Shown: positions 10,985 to 20,640 of the stretch, in pieces | Position numbering within the stretch: the first letter of the stretch is position 1 | Layout: every line of letters starts with the position of its first letter | NCBI GenBank assembly: GCA_047967505.1 | Contig: CM106540.1 | Reading direction: 5' to 3' (one strand) | Length of the DNA: 64,000 bases | Source of the DNA: Dipteris shenzhenensis | Taxonomy: Eukaryota; Polypodiophyta; Polypodiopsida; Gleicheniales | Position numbers and translations under genes: made by a program | The notes under the pieces: generated by a model | The model's input: the letters and a program-made list of their open reading frames with translations, nothing else | The model's database searches: none | What the model was told of the DNA's origin: nothing

Positions 10985-13210
10985 CCATTCCCATTCCCCA
11001 GGGTCCCACTGCAAAAACTTCATTGGGACACCTCCATAGAGCCACAGCCTCCATGAGCCAAGGGCGACGAGAAGCGGGTCAGGATCCAAGTACCACTGTG
11101 AAAGAGAGCCATGCTCCATGAAGCCCACTATCCTGACTGGCTGAAACGGTACCTCCAACAAGATATCGTCTGTGGATCTAGACAGCCTGCCCCCCAAAGA
11201 AACATCAAATACTAAGGCATCCTCATGTGGGTCAAGGAAAGCAATCACCTGTAAAGGAACTCCCAATCTGGAAAATGCCCCCATCCAGGTGGAGCAAGTA
11301 ATAGGCATGTCATCTGTGTCCACCCAATCCAAGGGCAAGGCTGCATCAATCTGTTGGACTCTCCCTGCACTCCCTCTGAGATTAAGAACCATCTGGGCCT
11401 GTTGGTGTGCAGGAAGCTTCCTAAAGGCTTTCCATCCTCCCACTGTAGATGCAGGGCCCCTCTCTCATCTTGGCCACTGCATGTAAGGAGAAGCTCCAAG
11501 TGGTCTGCCAAGCTCATCCAAAATCCTGTCATTCCACATGATAGGCTGCCTTTCAATCTCTTCACGGGTGGATGGGGGAATCCTACGAAGAGTACTCCTG
11601 AAGCTGGCCCATGCTTTCAGGATAGCAACCATAAGAGGGGAAGAGGGAGACCTGAGGTGGGCTGTGGTGAAAACCCATCTAGTACTGTGTGTCCAATCCT
11701 CTCCTGAAGTGGGCGTGCGAGACTGTATACATCTGATAAGAAAATCCTTCCAAGGCTCTTGCCTTGGCATAAGCCCTCTCACAACGAACTTGCAGAGTGA
11801 AGCTCTGCACTGTAGATCTGGGTCGATGATATTCAAACCCCCTTCTCTTGTAGGAAGAATCAAGGTCTCCCAAGCCAACCTGGCTGTAACATCACTTGTG
11901 CCATCTAGACCACTCCATAAAAAGTTTCGTGCAGGCCTCTTAAGCTGAGTGATACAATCCCTAGAGTGGCACCAACAAGAGCATACAAACCATGCTGTGG
12001 CTAGAAGAACCTGGCTAACCACCACCACCCTGGAGGCCAAGTCAAGTTTGGCTGAGCTCTAGAAAAGGAGCTTTCTTCTGATGCTTTCCAACACCGGAGC
12101 AAACTGTTGTGAAGGAGAGATGCCCACCCCAACCTGGCAGCCCAAATATCTGACGGAGATGCCCCTCTGTACCCAAGTGAAGCCAATATCATTACCCCAA
12201 TCTGGGGTGTCATCCTCGCAAATCCAAAAACCACTGGATTTATGCCAATTGATGTGTGCACCTGCAGCCGTGCAAAACAAATCCAAGGCTGTCCGGAAGG
12301 AAGTGAGTGTCTTGGGGGAGGCATCCGAAAAAACAGCCGTGTCATCTGCCAACTCACTATCCAGGAGCTCATCTTCCCGGCAGATAGGAAGCTTCAGCCC
12401 ATAACTATCAGCTTGAGATCTAATGTAGATACTCATAGCTTCCGCCACAAACTGAAAAAGAAACGGGGCAAGAGGACATCCCTGGCGGACGGATCTGGAA
12501 ATCCGAAACCTGTCCGCTCTTACCTCCCCAATGAGCATCTGGCGATGGGCTGATCTGTATAGAGAGGATACTCCTCTAATCCATGCATCTGAAAAACCAA
12601 AGCGAGATAGAGTACTCCTATCGTACCAAGATTTCTTCAGCTAGTACCAAGCACCCACCCAGCGAAAGGCCTCTCTGCCCTCAGCCTCGAAACAATTGCG
12701 CACCCATTTCACGTCTAGCCAGCCCGTGCTCTTGCTACACCACCCCTGTCGCCCGGCTATGCCTTCACGTGATGATACCTAGCATCCTTTTCCCCACTCT
12801 CCAGCAGTGTTATGGCATGCTTTATTCCTTCGTGGTTCTCCCTTTGCTTTCTCAATCTCTCCAAGAGCTCTGTCTCTCTTCTCTTGATGAAGACTGCCTC
12901 GCAGCATCTCTCCTGCTCACGGAGCACACGCCCTCTGTCGTTCAAGGTAGTCCAGGCCCGCATAGTAGAAATGCCGCACCAAATCAAGAAACTCTCCACC
13001 AGAGCAACAGCCGACCCCCGATCAAGAAGCTCACAGTAGAGAGCCACGGCCAAAACTCACGACCACCTTCTACATGTTCATGCGCCTCTTGTAACCAAGC
13101 TCAGCATTTTCATTCAAGAATCTCTCCCTCTATCAGCTCGTGTCCCCTTCCAGGCAGTTCACGGTTGCGCCTCTCCAACCAAGCTCCCATCCCACTCTTC
13201 TGAAAATCCC
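10985..13210 (-). pseudogene. LINE ORF2 (EN-RT linker, RT, thumb), 3' cut by copia A
   Basis: On the minus strand, 13053-12757 is a charged helical EN-RT linker (ERLRKQRENHEGIKHAI). RT follows at 12590-12059: GFSDAWIRGVSSLYRS, then SVRQGCPLAPFLFQFVAEAM, then the active-site block DSELADDTAVF, in which the usual Tyr of YADD is Leu. 12040-11465 encodes SQVLLATAWFVCSCWCHSRD and ARNFLWSGLDG, and 11443-10985 ends with KFLQWDPGEWEW, where copia A begins. The same blocks occur in the LINE at 21.5-24.5 kb. Several frame changes are present and the endonuclease N-terminal part is absent. Confidence 0.75.
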
Positions 13211-13229
13211 TATCCTCGTATCTGTGACA

Positions 13230-14250
13230 CCCTTTTTCTCCTCCCCCCGTCGCCCTCCATACTCTTCTCTCTCCTTGTAACTGGAATTCCCCAGTAGCCG
13301 CCATGTTCACGTGTCTTTGCCACCTCCATGCTCGAGAAGATCCATCCCGCCATCACGTAGCCTACCATGCACATATTCCCTCGAAGTGTACCCCCTTCGA
13401 GGGTCTCTAGGAGGATCATCTCTAGAAGGGACTCTGGGCTCTCAACCACCATTCTGATCCTAAGGACCCCGTCATCTGCTACTACCACTGATGCGGCTGA
13501 ATCTAGTGGAGACTCCAACACAGTCTCAAATGCTTAACCAATGGAAGGGAGGATAGCTCGATATTCCTTTGGGAGCCCTAGGAAGCGGAGCGTAATCGGA
13601 AAACGAGGAACATGGTGTGTCGTGTCCATGTCCTCCACTGTAAAGCCATGGTACCAAGGGAGGAGGTACACCACATGCGGGCCAAGGAGGATGGGGCTCT
13701 GCTCCACGAGTGTCGAGGCAGTATCCGGGGAGCTCAGTTGGATGAGGAATATGAATCTTCCATAGATAGTGACCTCTTGAATGTGGTCACCCTCTAGTGC
13801 CAAGCTCGCCACGATCGACTCTTGCACCTATCTCCTTGTGGGAGTGAGACCCATAATTCTGCACACGATCACCTTGTCCTGGAGGGACTGAATGCTTGAT
13901 GTACCTGCTGCTTGTCGGCTCGAGAAAGAAGAACCTTAACGGATATGGGATTCGAGGGTGCTGCCCAATGGCTAGACCAGGGGTCACCACCAAGATTTTC
14001 TTTCGCCAAACAAGCACAAACGCTCCCACTATAGGGAGGAAGAAGATAAAAAAGGCGGGGTGAGGTGGAGAGATGTTAGAGGAGGAGGTAGAGACAAGGC
14101 GAGGCAGGGAGCGGACGAGGGCACGCTGAGGGAAGGAGAAAGAAGACACGGAAGGAGGTGGGAAAGGGGAAGAGGGGGAAAGGGGAAGAGGGGTGGTGGG
14201 GGATGGAAGGGAAGAGGAGGCGAAGAGACGGGGGGAGAAAGAAAGAAAGA
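13230..14250 (-). pseudogene. LINE ORF1 (DUF4283-like) and pyrimidine-rich 5' region
   Basis: The minus-strand frame 13827-13534 (SLALEGDHIQEVTIYGRFIF; VVYLLPWYHGF; TLRFLGLPKEY) matches the ORF1 of the LINE at 20.4 kb (LLEDGHIEEVALMGRGIF; IMIVPWYRGF) and the ORF1 remnant at 30.2 kb. This is the nucleic-acid-binding ORF1 protein of plant LINEs. Towards 14,250 the minus strand becomes strongly pyrimidine-rich, as expected of a plant LINE 5' UTR, ending near an AGAA repeat. The frame is broken, so it is inactive. Confidence 0.65.
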
Positions 14251-14422
14251 AAGTAAGTTTATTAAAGTCTTTGGAAGACTGATGGGTCTATGAGACAGTG
14301 AAAAACCTGGTACAAATGAGTTGTGGTGGTGGAGCTACTAAACGAGCATCCACACCAATGCAAATGCAACAATACTAAATCCTAAATATAACATAGTCAT
14401 GTCATGTCGGTACTCGACTATC

Positions 14423-14450
14423 TCATCATCATCATCATCATCATCATCAC
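14423..14450. repeat. (ATC)n microsatellite
   Basis: About nine tandem ATC units within otherwise unique sequence. Confidence 0.9.
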
Positions 14451-14459
14451 CATCAAGAC

Positions 14460-15110
14460 ATCAGGGTGGATGTGGCAATGGGGGCATGAAATCGGCGATA
14501 GAGTTCTATCGGCCACTCAAAGGTGCAGCCCTGGCATGTCTCCTGGTCATAGCCCTGCGTCTAACCAGGGCTACTGTGACCCCCGTCGGGTGACGAGACT
14601 CGACTCTAAACATGGAGGGGATGTCCCCAAGTCTGATATGTGTGTCAACCCTCTGTCTGAGTTGTCAGCGGGTTATAAGCCTAGCTTCACTGGAAGATCA
14701 CGGGCCCAGCCAAGTCCGGAATGTGTGTAGTTATAATAGATCCTCAAGGATAACTTAGTCGACCTCGTGTGATAGGAGGGGAGAAAACGGAGCATCCATG
14801 CTGTACTTGAATGGGGGTAGTCTGTCCATGTGGAACCCCAGTCCCTCGAACCATCTCTCTGTGCATGCATACTAGCACCTCTGGTCTCCTCCTGCTGCAA
14901 GTGCTAGAGAAGAGGGCAGTGCTAGCCAAGGTAGCCTACTACACCTAGAGCTGTAATCCTCATACTCCCTGATTCGGTACATATATGTGATGACCTGAAA
15001 TGCAGCATCTAGCTGTAATGGGGGTGACCCAAACTCCATCCGAATGATCTGGTGAGGAACGTATGGCTTACCACGCATCATCCGTGATAACATGAGAACC
15101 TATAGCCGCA
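14460..15110 (-). mobile_element. Fragment of an unusual non-LTR retrotransposon protein, copy 1
   Basis: The minus strand reads, with frame changes, PYVPHQIIRMEFGSPPL, LDAAFQVITYMYRIR, then HMDRLPPFKYSMDAPF and LHTFRTWLGP. The order and spacing match copy 2 at 17.8-18.8 kb. The LPPF-YS-DAP and TW-P pattern is one I associate with the C-terminal region of certain non-LTR RT proteins distinct from the plant L1 type elsewhere in this window. That family placement is from memory and untested. No RT catalytic block is present. Confidence 0.45.
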
Positions 15111-15416
15111 TCGTACCAGCTATTACAGGGTACGGTCCCAGGGGGTGGTGGGCGGATGGAGTGGGTGGTGTGGGGGAAAGCGTGAAGAGCAGCCTCGTGT
15201 AGTGAGCGGGTGACTAGGGCAGCACAATCCTCTAATAGGGGTATGAAGTCAATGTAGGCAAGAAGTATATACAGATGGCTAGAGCATGTAGGTGAGTGAT
15301 CGCGATCAAAGCGTATATCATGGTAGGTGGAGAGGGCGGGAAAGACCTACAAACAATCCTACACCCAACTACTAGGAAGGCCATAGAGAAATTAAGCTTG
15401 CAGAATAGTTGGAAAG

Positions 15417-16234
15417 CTAAACAACCGTTTTTTGTGCTATTGATGAGCAATTTTCTTTGACATATTCTTTGTGCAAGAGAGCTTCTCTAAGGATTTTCGA
15501 AGTCAGGAAGTGAACCTCCAAAGCTTCACAGGTTTGTTCGATCTTTGGACGTTGGAAAGAAGCCCCACAATCTATTTGTGAAAGGCATCTTTGGAATTGA
15601 CGTTGATTTCTCCTCATTGTTCCACAACTGCAACAAGCCGAGGAGCGAATCCTTTGTTGGGAACCCTGGGTTACGGTCACCTCTGAGCTTTTGGCAAAGA
15701 ATGGTCTCAAACCTTTGCTGAAGGCCACCTTGGAAATCCCAATCTCATTTACGCCCAAAGATTGAATCTCACTATCCCGCTCGTTACAGCAAAGGCGGCG
15801 CTGTGCATGAATAACTCACGTAGATGAATCCTCACTTCACAGAGATGGTAAAGCTCGCCATACACCACATCGCAAAGTTTTCCCTCAATTCAACTTAGCG
15901 AAATGCCCTATGCTGCTGCCTGTTGACAGACTGTAACCAAGCTCCCACACTCCCATGTGAGCTAGAAAACTTCCTTCGTCTTACGCTTTGTGCGTTTCTT
16001 GCTTCGACATGAACCACAATGAATCTTTGATTCAGGGCAGGTGCATCGTCACGTGATCAGTAGAGCTAGGTGGCACACTCGGGCATTGCTACCCTTGCTT
16101 GTTCCTGGAACTTCCTTCCTCCAAGCTTAGCAAGTGCTACAAAGGCTGAGCCTCGCACCAAAACAAGAATGCATGCTGAGCTTCTCCACACTCATAATCT
16201 CAGCAAGTCCAAGCATGCGACCCTCAGCAACCTT
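15417..16234 (-). other. Internal region of a minus-strand LTR element, no gag recognised
   Basis: This lies downstream, on the minus strand, of the primer binding site at 16235-16246. A 113-codon minus-strand frame (15758-15417) contains a short Cys cluster (SSACCSCGTMRRNQRQFQRC) but matches no Gag or Pol motif that I know. It may be leader of a truncated copia or part of a non-autonomous element. Confidence 0.35.
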
Positions 16235-16246
16235 GCTCTGATACCA
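16235..16246 (-). other. Copia-type primer binding site (minus strand)
   Basis: GCTCTGATACCA is the reverse complement of TGGTATCAGAGC. Two bases to its right, TGTAGGAACACG would be the reversed CA end of a 5' LTR reaching towards about 16,480. The other LTR edge is blurred by the G run. Confidence 0.6.
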
Positions 16247-16480
16247 TATGTAGGAACACGAAGTGAGGGAGAGAACTGGATAGCAGCATGAGCATACACA
16301 GCAAACGTGAGAGAACCAAGAGCATGACATGTGGGGGAGCTAGACCTACAGAAACAAGAGCAGCGTGTTCAAGGATGAAAGATCAAGAATGCCTTTGAAT
16401 ATTGTAGAGAATTATTGTGATTGAGCTGATGGAGCATCTACATCGATGAGTGGGTATAGGCTCCATGGTGGTCAGTTCCC

Positions 16481-16506
16481 GGGGGGGGGGGGGGGGGGGG
16501 GGGGGG
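16481..16506. repeat. G26 homopolymer
   Basis: A run of 26 G, then CGGGGG, just before a likely LTR start. It may be an expanded polypurine tract; the length is uncertain because of sequencing limits. Confidence 0.85.
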
Positions 16507-16518
16507 CGGGGGTATTAT

Positions 16519-17280
16519 ATGTTACCACCCTATGAATCCCCATATGAGGACATGGGACAGGAGACCTGCAGCAGAAAAGGGACTTAGAGAGAGGCCACAT
16601 GGGCTGGACTGAGAGAGAAGAGAAGGAAGGAAGGATGGGCTACTGTTGTGGCTGCCATGTGGGCAACATGTAGGGCAGCCCATCATAGCCCTGACATGGG
16701 GCAGCACTTAGGCCTATGAAGGGCTGCCAGGCTCAATGGCCCACGGTAGGGCCGCAATTGGAACCTGCTCAGGACTCTGTATAGTCCTTGGAGTAGGTCG
16801 GTAGGCTGTAGATAGCAGTTGGGCCAGTCAGGACAGTGGACAAACAAAAGTAGGGGTCGGATGTACCTGACCTATACAGTTGGCCATAGAGGTCGGCCAG
16901 TTATAAAATGCCACATAGCAGCAGTAGGCGTGTTCTAGTTGGGTCATTTTACAGACTGGTCTTCCAGTCATTGGGGCTATCCAGATTCCATCCCTATATA
17001 GAGGTGGCCAATTGGGGGTTCAGCAAGTGCCTCTCACTTTGGCTGCAAATCTTCATCTAGAAAAAGAGCAGCAGCACTTTGCCAGCCCACTAAATCTCCA
17101 TTGGAGCAAGCAGGCTGACATACGTTGGAGGTGTTCTCTATTGAGGTAGAAGAAAGAAATCCAATAGTGTGTACATCCCAGATCTAGGCAGCACACCGGT
17201 AGTAGATTGAGCACACTATTATGTACCAGGGTTGCCTATTTTTAGAGCTTTCTATAATGCGTATTCTGGCTGTTCTACTC
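16519..17280 (+). repeat. Probable solo or truncated LTR
   Basis: A polypurine block is followed by a few AT bases and TGTTACCACC. The interior resembles the copia A LTR in layout: GGTCGG at 16796, 16855 and 16891, then TATATA at 16995-17000 and a transcript-like tail. No primer binding site or coding region follows, so it is called a probable solo or truncated LTR with uncertain right edge. Confidence 0.4.
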
Positions 17281-17749
17281 CATGTATGTTTATTCTCTCA
17301 TTCAATTGTGGAAAAAGATATGTAGTGTGATTAGTTGGCATTGTGTGAACCCTACGTCAAGTTTTGCTGTACAAGGAGTCGCCAGAGCAAGTGGCTCTCT
17401 ATTTTCTGATGGGGCGGAATTCCAACAGCCCATAGAAGACGTGAAAGATCCACAAGTGGGAGCGGCTATAAATGGATGAAGATAAAGATGAGGAAAGGAA
17501 AGGAACATCATTTGTACAGAGGGGACAAGGAGAGAAGAAGGAAAGAGCAAACTGAGTCCAATCATAAGCTGAGGGTGCTGATGCTGAGAATGAAAATGAA
17601 AAAAAATGGGCAAGAGCTGGAGGGACCTCTAAGTCTCCAATCATGCCCCATTTTATCCTGTGGCAACAACCATGAGTCCACATGGGCCAGACTAGCAGTC
17701 CATCAGGAGCCCCGTGTCTCTTAAACATATCAGAGATCTATTGCTGATG
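17281..17749. other. No recognised feature
   Basis: Short frames on both strands, purine-rich in 17,470-17,600, with no motif or repeat match in the window. Confidence 0.4.
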
Positions 17750-18760
17750 TCCTCATCCCGCACTTCGTGGGATATACTTGTGGGCATGTGAGGTAGCCTC
17801 GCATCAAGATGCTGCAATGATAGTACCTCAGATGGGGGTGGTGCTCCCAGGGCCTATGTCCAGTGGCTTGCTGACTTGGGATATGTGAAATTCCAGGTCC
17901 CCATCTCAACCTTTCTGTGGCACATCATCTCCTATAAAGAAGAAGTTTATAATATCCTGTTGACGAGGCTTGTCATCCATGGTATGTCTCAGGAGTCTAG
18001 ACCTAAATTGGATGACCTCTTGTACAAAGAGTACCGCGCATCTCTGATCTCGGTAATCAATGAGTCTACTCCATTTGTGTATTCACGGGTGAAAAGGCAA
18101 TGATACCACCCATGGATCTCATGGTATCCAGGACACCGCATCAATACATGCTCCTCCGTCTCTAACTAATATGTGTCACAAAGAGTGCAAAGTCGTAGAA
18201 TCTCTCGTCCTACCTCGATCTTGATTTCTCGATGAGGCCCTGAGCTGTTCCATGGTGATTTGTACTGCATGTGAGAGATGGATCTGTAGGGGAGGACGTG
18301 CTCTCTGAGAAGGCCATCTCAGTTGCATGTGGCTATGAGAGGGATATCCATGTCCTTGGATGCATTCTTGCCCTAAATCATCATGTGGGATTTGATAGAT
18401 CTCTTGTTGAATCAAACATAGAAAAGGGGTATCTGGTGAACGCTGGTCTGACGGCAAGTGATCAATAGACATACCTTGCGAACGAAACCTTTTGGATACT
18501 CGTGCATACCAGCACTGCTCATCTCCCTCAGTTGCAACCTGCACAGATGATTCGAGGGTTATACATGGTAGTCTCTGCTGACCTATATCCATCCACCCAA
18601 ACAATCTGACTTGACCCAAGTAAATGATGATCTGAAATGAGGCATCTCTGTGGAGAGGTATCGCCACCGCAAGCTCTACAAGAACAATTTCATGAGGGGT
18701 ATATGGCTTCCTTCAAGTCGTGTGATAGCATCATGGCCTATAGCCTCTCAAATCCAGTCT
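17750..18760 (-). mobile_element. Unusual non-LTR retrotransposon protein, copy 2, with CCHC-type zinc motif
   Basis: On the minus strand the 163-codon frame 18667-18176 reads HRDASFQIIIYLGQVRL, CWYARVSKRF and SIDHLPSDQRSPDTPF, parallel to copy 1. A shift near 18,200 enters EIKIEVGREILRLCTLCDTY, a stop, then ETEEHVLMRCPGYHEIHGWY. The C-x2-C...H-x4-C arrangement after an I-E-x-G-R segment is a zinc-binding C-terminal module of non-LTR RT proteins, but of a style different from the zf-RVT of the LINE at 23.9 kb. Frame changes and a stop show decay. No RT active site is present, so only the 3' part of the element survives. Confidence 0.5.
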
Positions 18761-19445
18761 AATTATCCTCTCAAAGATCTACCGCCTAGAAAGCACTGAC
18801 ATAAAAGGCCGCTGGTCGAACCAAAGAGTCAAAGAGGCATGTTTACCTGCTGGAAGTGTGCCTGCAAACCATAGTTACAAGGGAACACGAACATTCCTGA
18901 AATGCCCAATGCTGGAACAGGAACGTTTTCGGGATGGGGAATTGTGGAAGGGGGAATAGGAACACCACCTCATATGACATGTCATCAAATCATGAGCTGT
19001 GAGAGAAGAGGGCTGGGGTAGGTTGAGAGGATAGGCTAGAGTGAGGGCTGAGAGGCAGTGATGTTGGAATCTTGACCTTCGGAGGAGCCTTTGGTTTGAT
19101 ATTGGACTAAGTTTGTGTCTTGTTGATTTAATCCATTCATGTTCCAAGATATTGAGTGATCATAAAACTCTCTTGCCATTACACTAAATAGAAGATTCCA
19201 AGATTGTAACTAACCTCCTATTTTGGTAGGACAAAGAGTCACGAGGCCCACAGATATAGACAATTACACGTGTGCCGAAGTGATGGTATGATCTCACGAA
19301 TGGTGGGCCCAAACCTCATAAATATCTTTTGGAACTCTATCCGACTCACCCTTGAATAAAACAAAACTACAGGTTAAAAAAAAGGACTTTCTACAGAGGC
19401 AGAGGAAAAAGTTGCACAAATGCAGAATTCCCTTAGTAGACAATC
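18761..19445. other. No recognised feature; target region of the LINE at 19.46 kb
   Basis: No coding or repeat match was seen apart from the left copy of the LINE target duplication at 19446-19462. Confidence 0.4.
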
Positions 19446-19462
19446 ATATCCTGAACCAGGAT
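19446..19462 (+). repeat. Left 17-bp target site duplication of LINE
   Basis: ATATCCTGAACCAGGAT here and at 24634-24650, identical, bracketing the LINE. Confidence 0.9.
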
Positions 19463-19489
19463 GCTGCAGCTTAAGCTCCTGCGAGCTTC

Positions 19490-20160
19490 CCCTCCCCCCC
19501 CTCGCCGTTAGCCCCTACCTCCCCCTAGCTTCCCCCTCGCCGCGACCACCTCCACCCCTCCCCTCCGCCCTCGACCCCCGTCCCCCCTCCCCCCCCCCCG
19601 CCGGCCACCTCGCTGCCCCTCGCCTCACCTCCGCTCCAACCCGCCCCCTCGCTCCAACCCGTCCCCTTGCCTCCGCTCCATCCCGCCCCCTCGCTCCAAC
19701 CCGCCCCCTCGCCGCCACTCCAACCCGCCCCTCGCCCCCGCTCCAACCCGCCCCTCGCCGTCGCTCCAACCCGCCCCCTCCGCTCCAACCCGCCTCGCCC
19801 TCGCCTCGCCTCCGCTCCAACCCACCCCCTCGCCTCCGCTCCAACCCGCCCCCTTCGCTCCAACCCGCCTCGCCCTCGCCTCGCCTCCGCTCCAACCCGC
19901 CCCTCGCTGCTCCCTCGCCATCCACCCCGCTCCAACCCGCCCCCTCGCTGCTCTTTCACCGCCTCGCTTCACCCGCCCCCGCCTCATTCCGCTCTCCCCA
20001 CCCCCCGCTTCACCCCTCCACCCCCGCCATTCCAACCCCGCCCCCCCCCGTCCTCCCGCGCCCTGCCGTACTCCCCGCACCCCGCAGCCTTCACCCCGCC
20101 CTCCGCTTCGACCCCCCCGTCCCCTCACTTCGCCTCGCCCGCTTCACCCCCAGGCTCCAC
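19490..20160 (+). repeat. C-rich tandem-repeat 5' region of LINE
   Basis: Built from degenerate units around GCTCCAACCCGCC, with eleven exact GCTCCAACCC copies between 19,630 and 19,945, joined by CCCCTCGCC. Open frames across it are compositional (Pro/Arg/Ser on plus, Gly/Arg on minus). Its position before the ORF1 ATG fits an untranslated promoter region; monomer arrays are known in some mammalian LINE 5' UTRs, so a promoter role is a plausible inference only. Confidence 0.7.
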
Positions 20161-20233
20161 CTCCCGCTTCATCCCCTTCTTGGGTGGCAGCCTGTTTTTT
20201 CCTCATCGGAAGCTTGCAGTTAGTCTTGGCGGT

Positions 20234-20640
20234 ATGGCGGCCCCCTGCCCGGATCCGGAGGCCCAGTCGGACCCTCCCTCTCCAGATGCCTACCGCGTTA
20301 TCCTGACAGAGCAACAATCATCCCGTGTTCAGGAGGTAGCCATTGACTTTGCTCGTACCTCTGTTTACGGTAGAGTCATTGGACACTCCCCCTCCAGGTC
20401 TACCATCAGGGACTGGCTCCAGTCCACTCTCCTGCTAGAGGATGGCCATATTGAGGAGGTGGCCCTTATGGGAAGGGGCATCTTCTGGCTCAAACTCTCC
20501 AGTGAGAAAGCTGCGAGCAATCTGATTGCCAGTTCCCCCACATCGGTGGATGGGAAGATCATCATGATAGTCCCGTGGTACCGCGGTTTCAGCGCAGCAA
20601 CCTGGAGACCTTGGAGGACCAGCAGGGTAGAGATCCGGAG
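20234..20640 (+). pseudogene. LINE ORF1 N-terminal part (DUF4283-like), truncated
   Basis: Starts at ATG 20234 (MAAPCPDPEAQSDPPSP), the first ATG after the repeat array. It shows the plant LINE ORF1 fold signature: VIGHSPSRSTIRDWLQSTL, IEEVALMGRGIFWLKLSS and IIMIVPWYRGFS. Soon after PWYRGFS it passes a frame change and then joins endonuclease sequence, so the C-terminal half of ORF1, with any zinc knuckle, is gone. The intact protein would bind the LINE RNA; this stub would not be expected to function. Confidence 0.7.

Noticed and set aside
12583-13203. 206-codon plus-strand open frame
   Set aside because: Antisense to the LINE EN-RT linker, whose minus-strand reading aligns in position with the other LINE; no motif on the plus strand.
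14423-14450. Possible CRISPR-like or structured repeat
   Set aside because: It is a simple ATC microsatellite with no spacers.
19515-20128. Three long minus-strand Gly/Arg-rich open frames and the matching plus-strand Pro-rich frame
   Set aside because: They are produced by the C-rich tandem repeat of the LINE 5' region; all frames are open because the unit lacks stops, and no domain is present.
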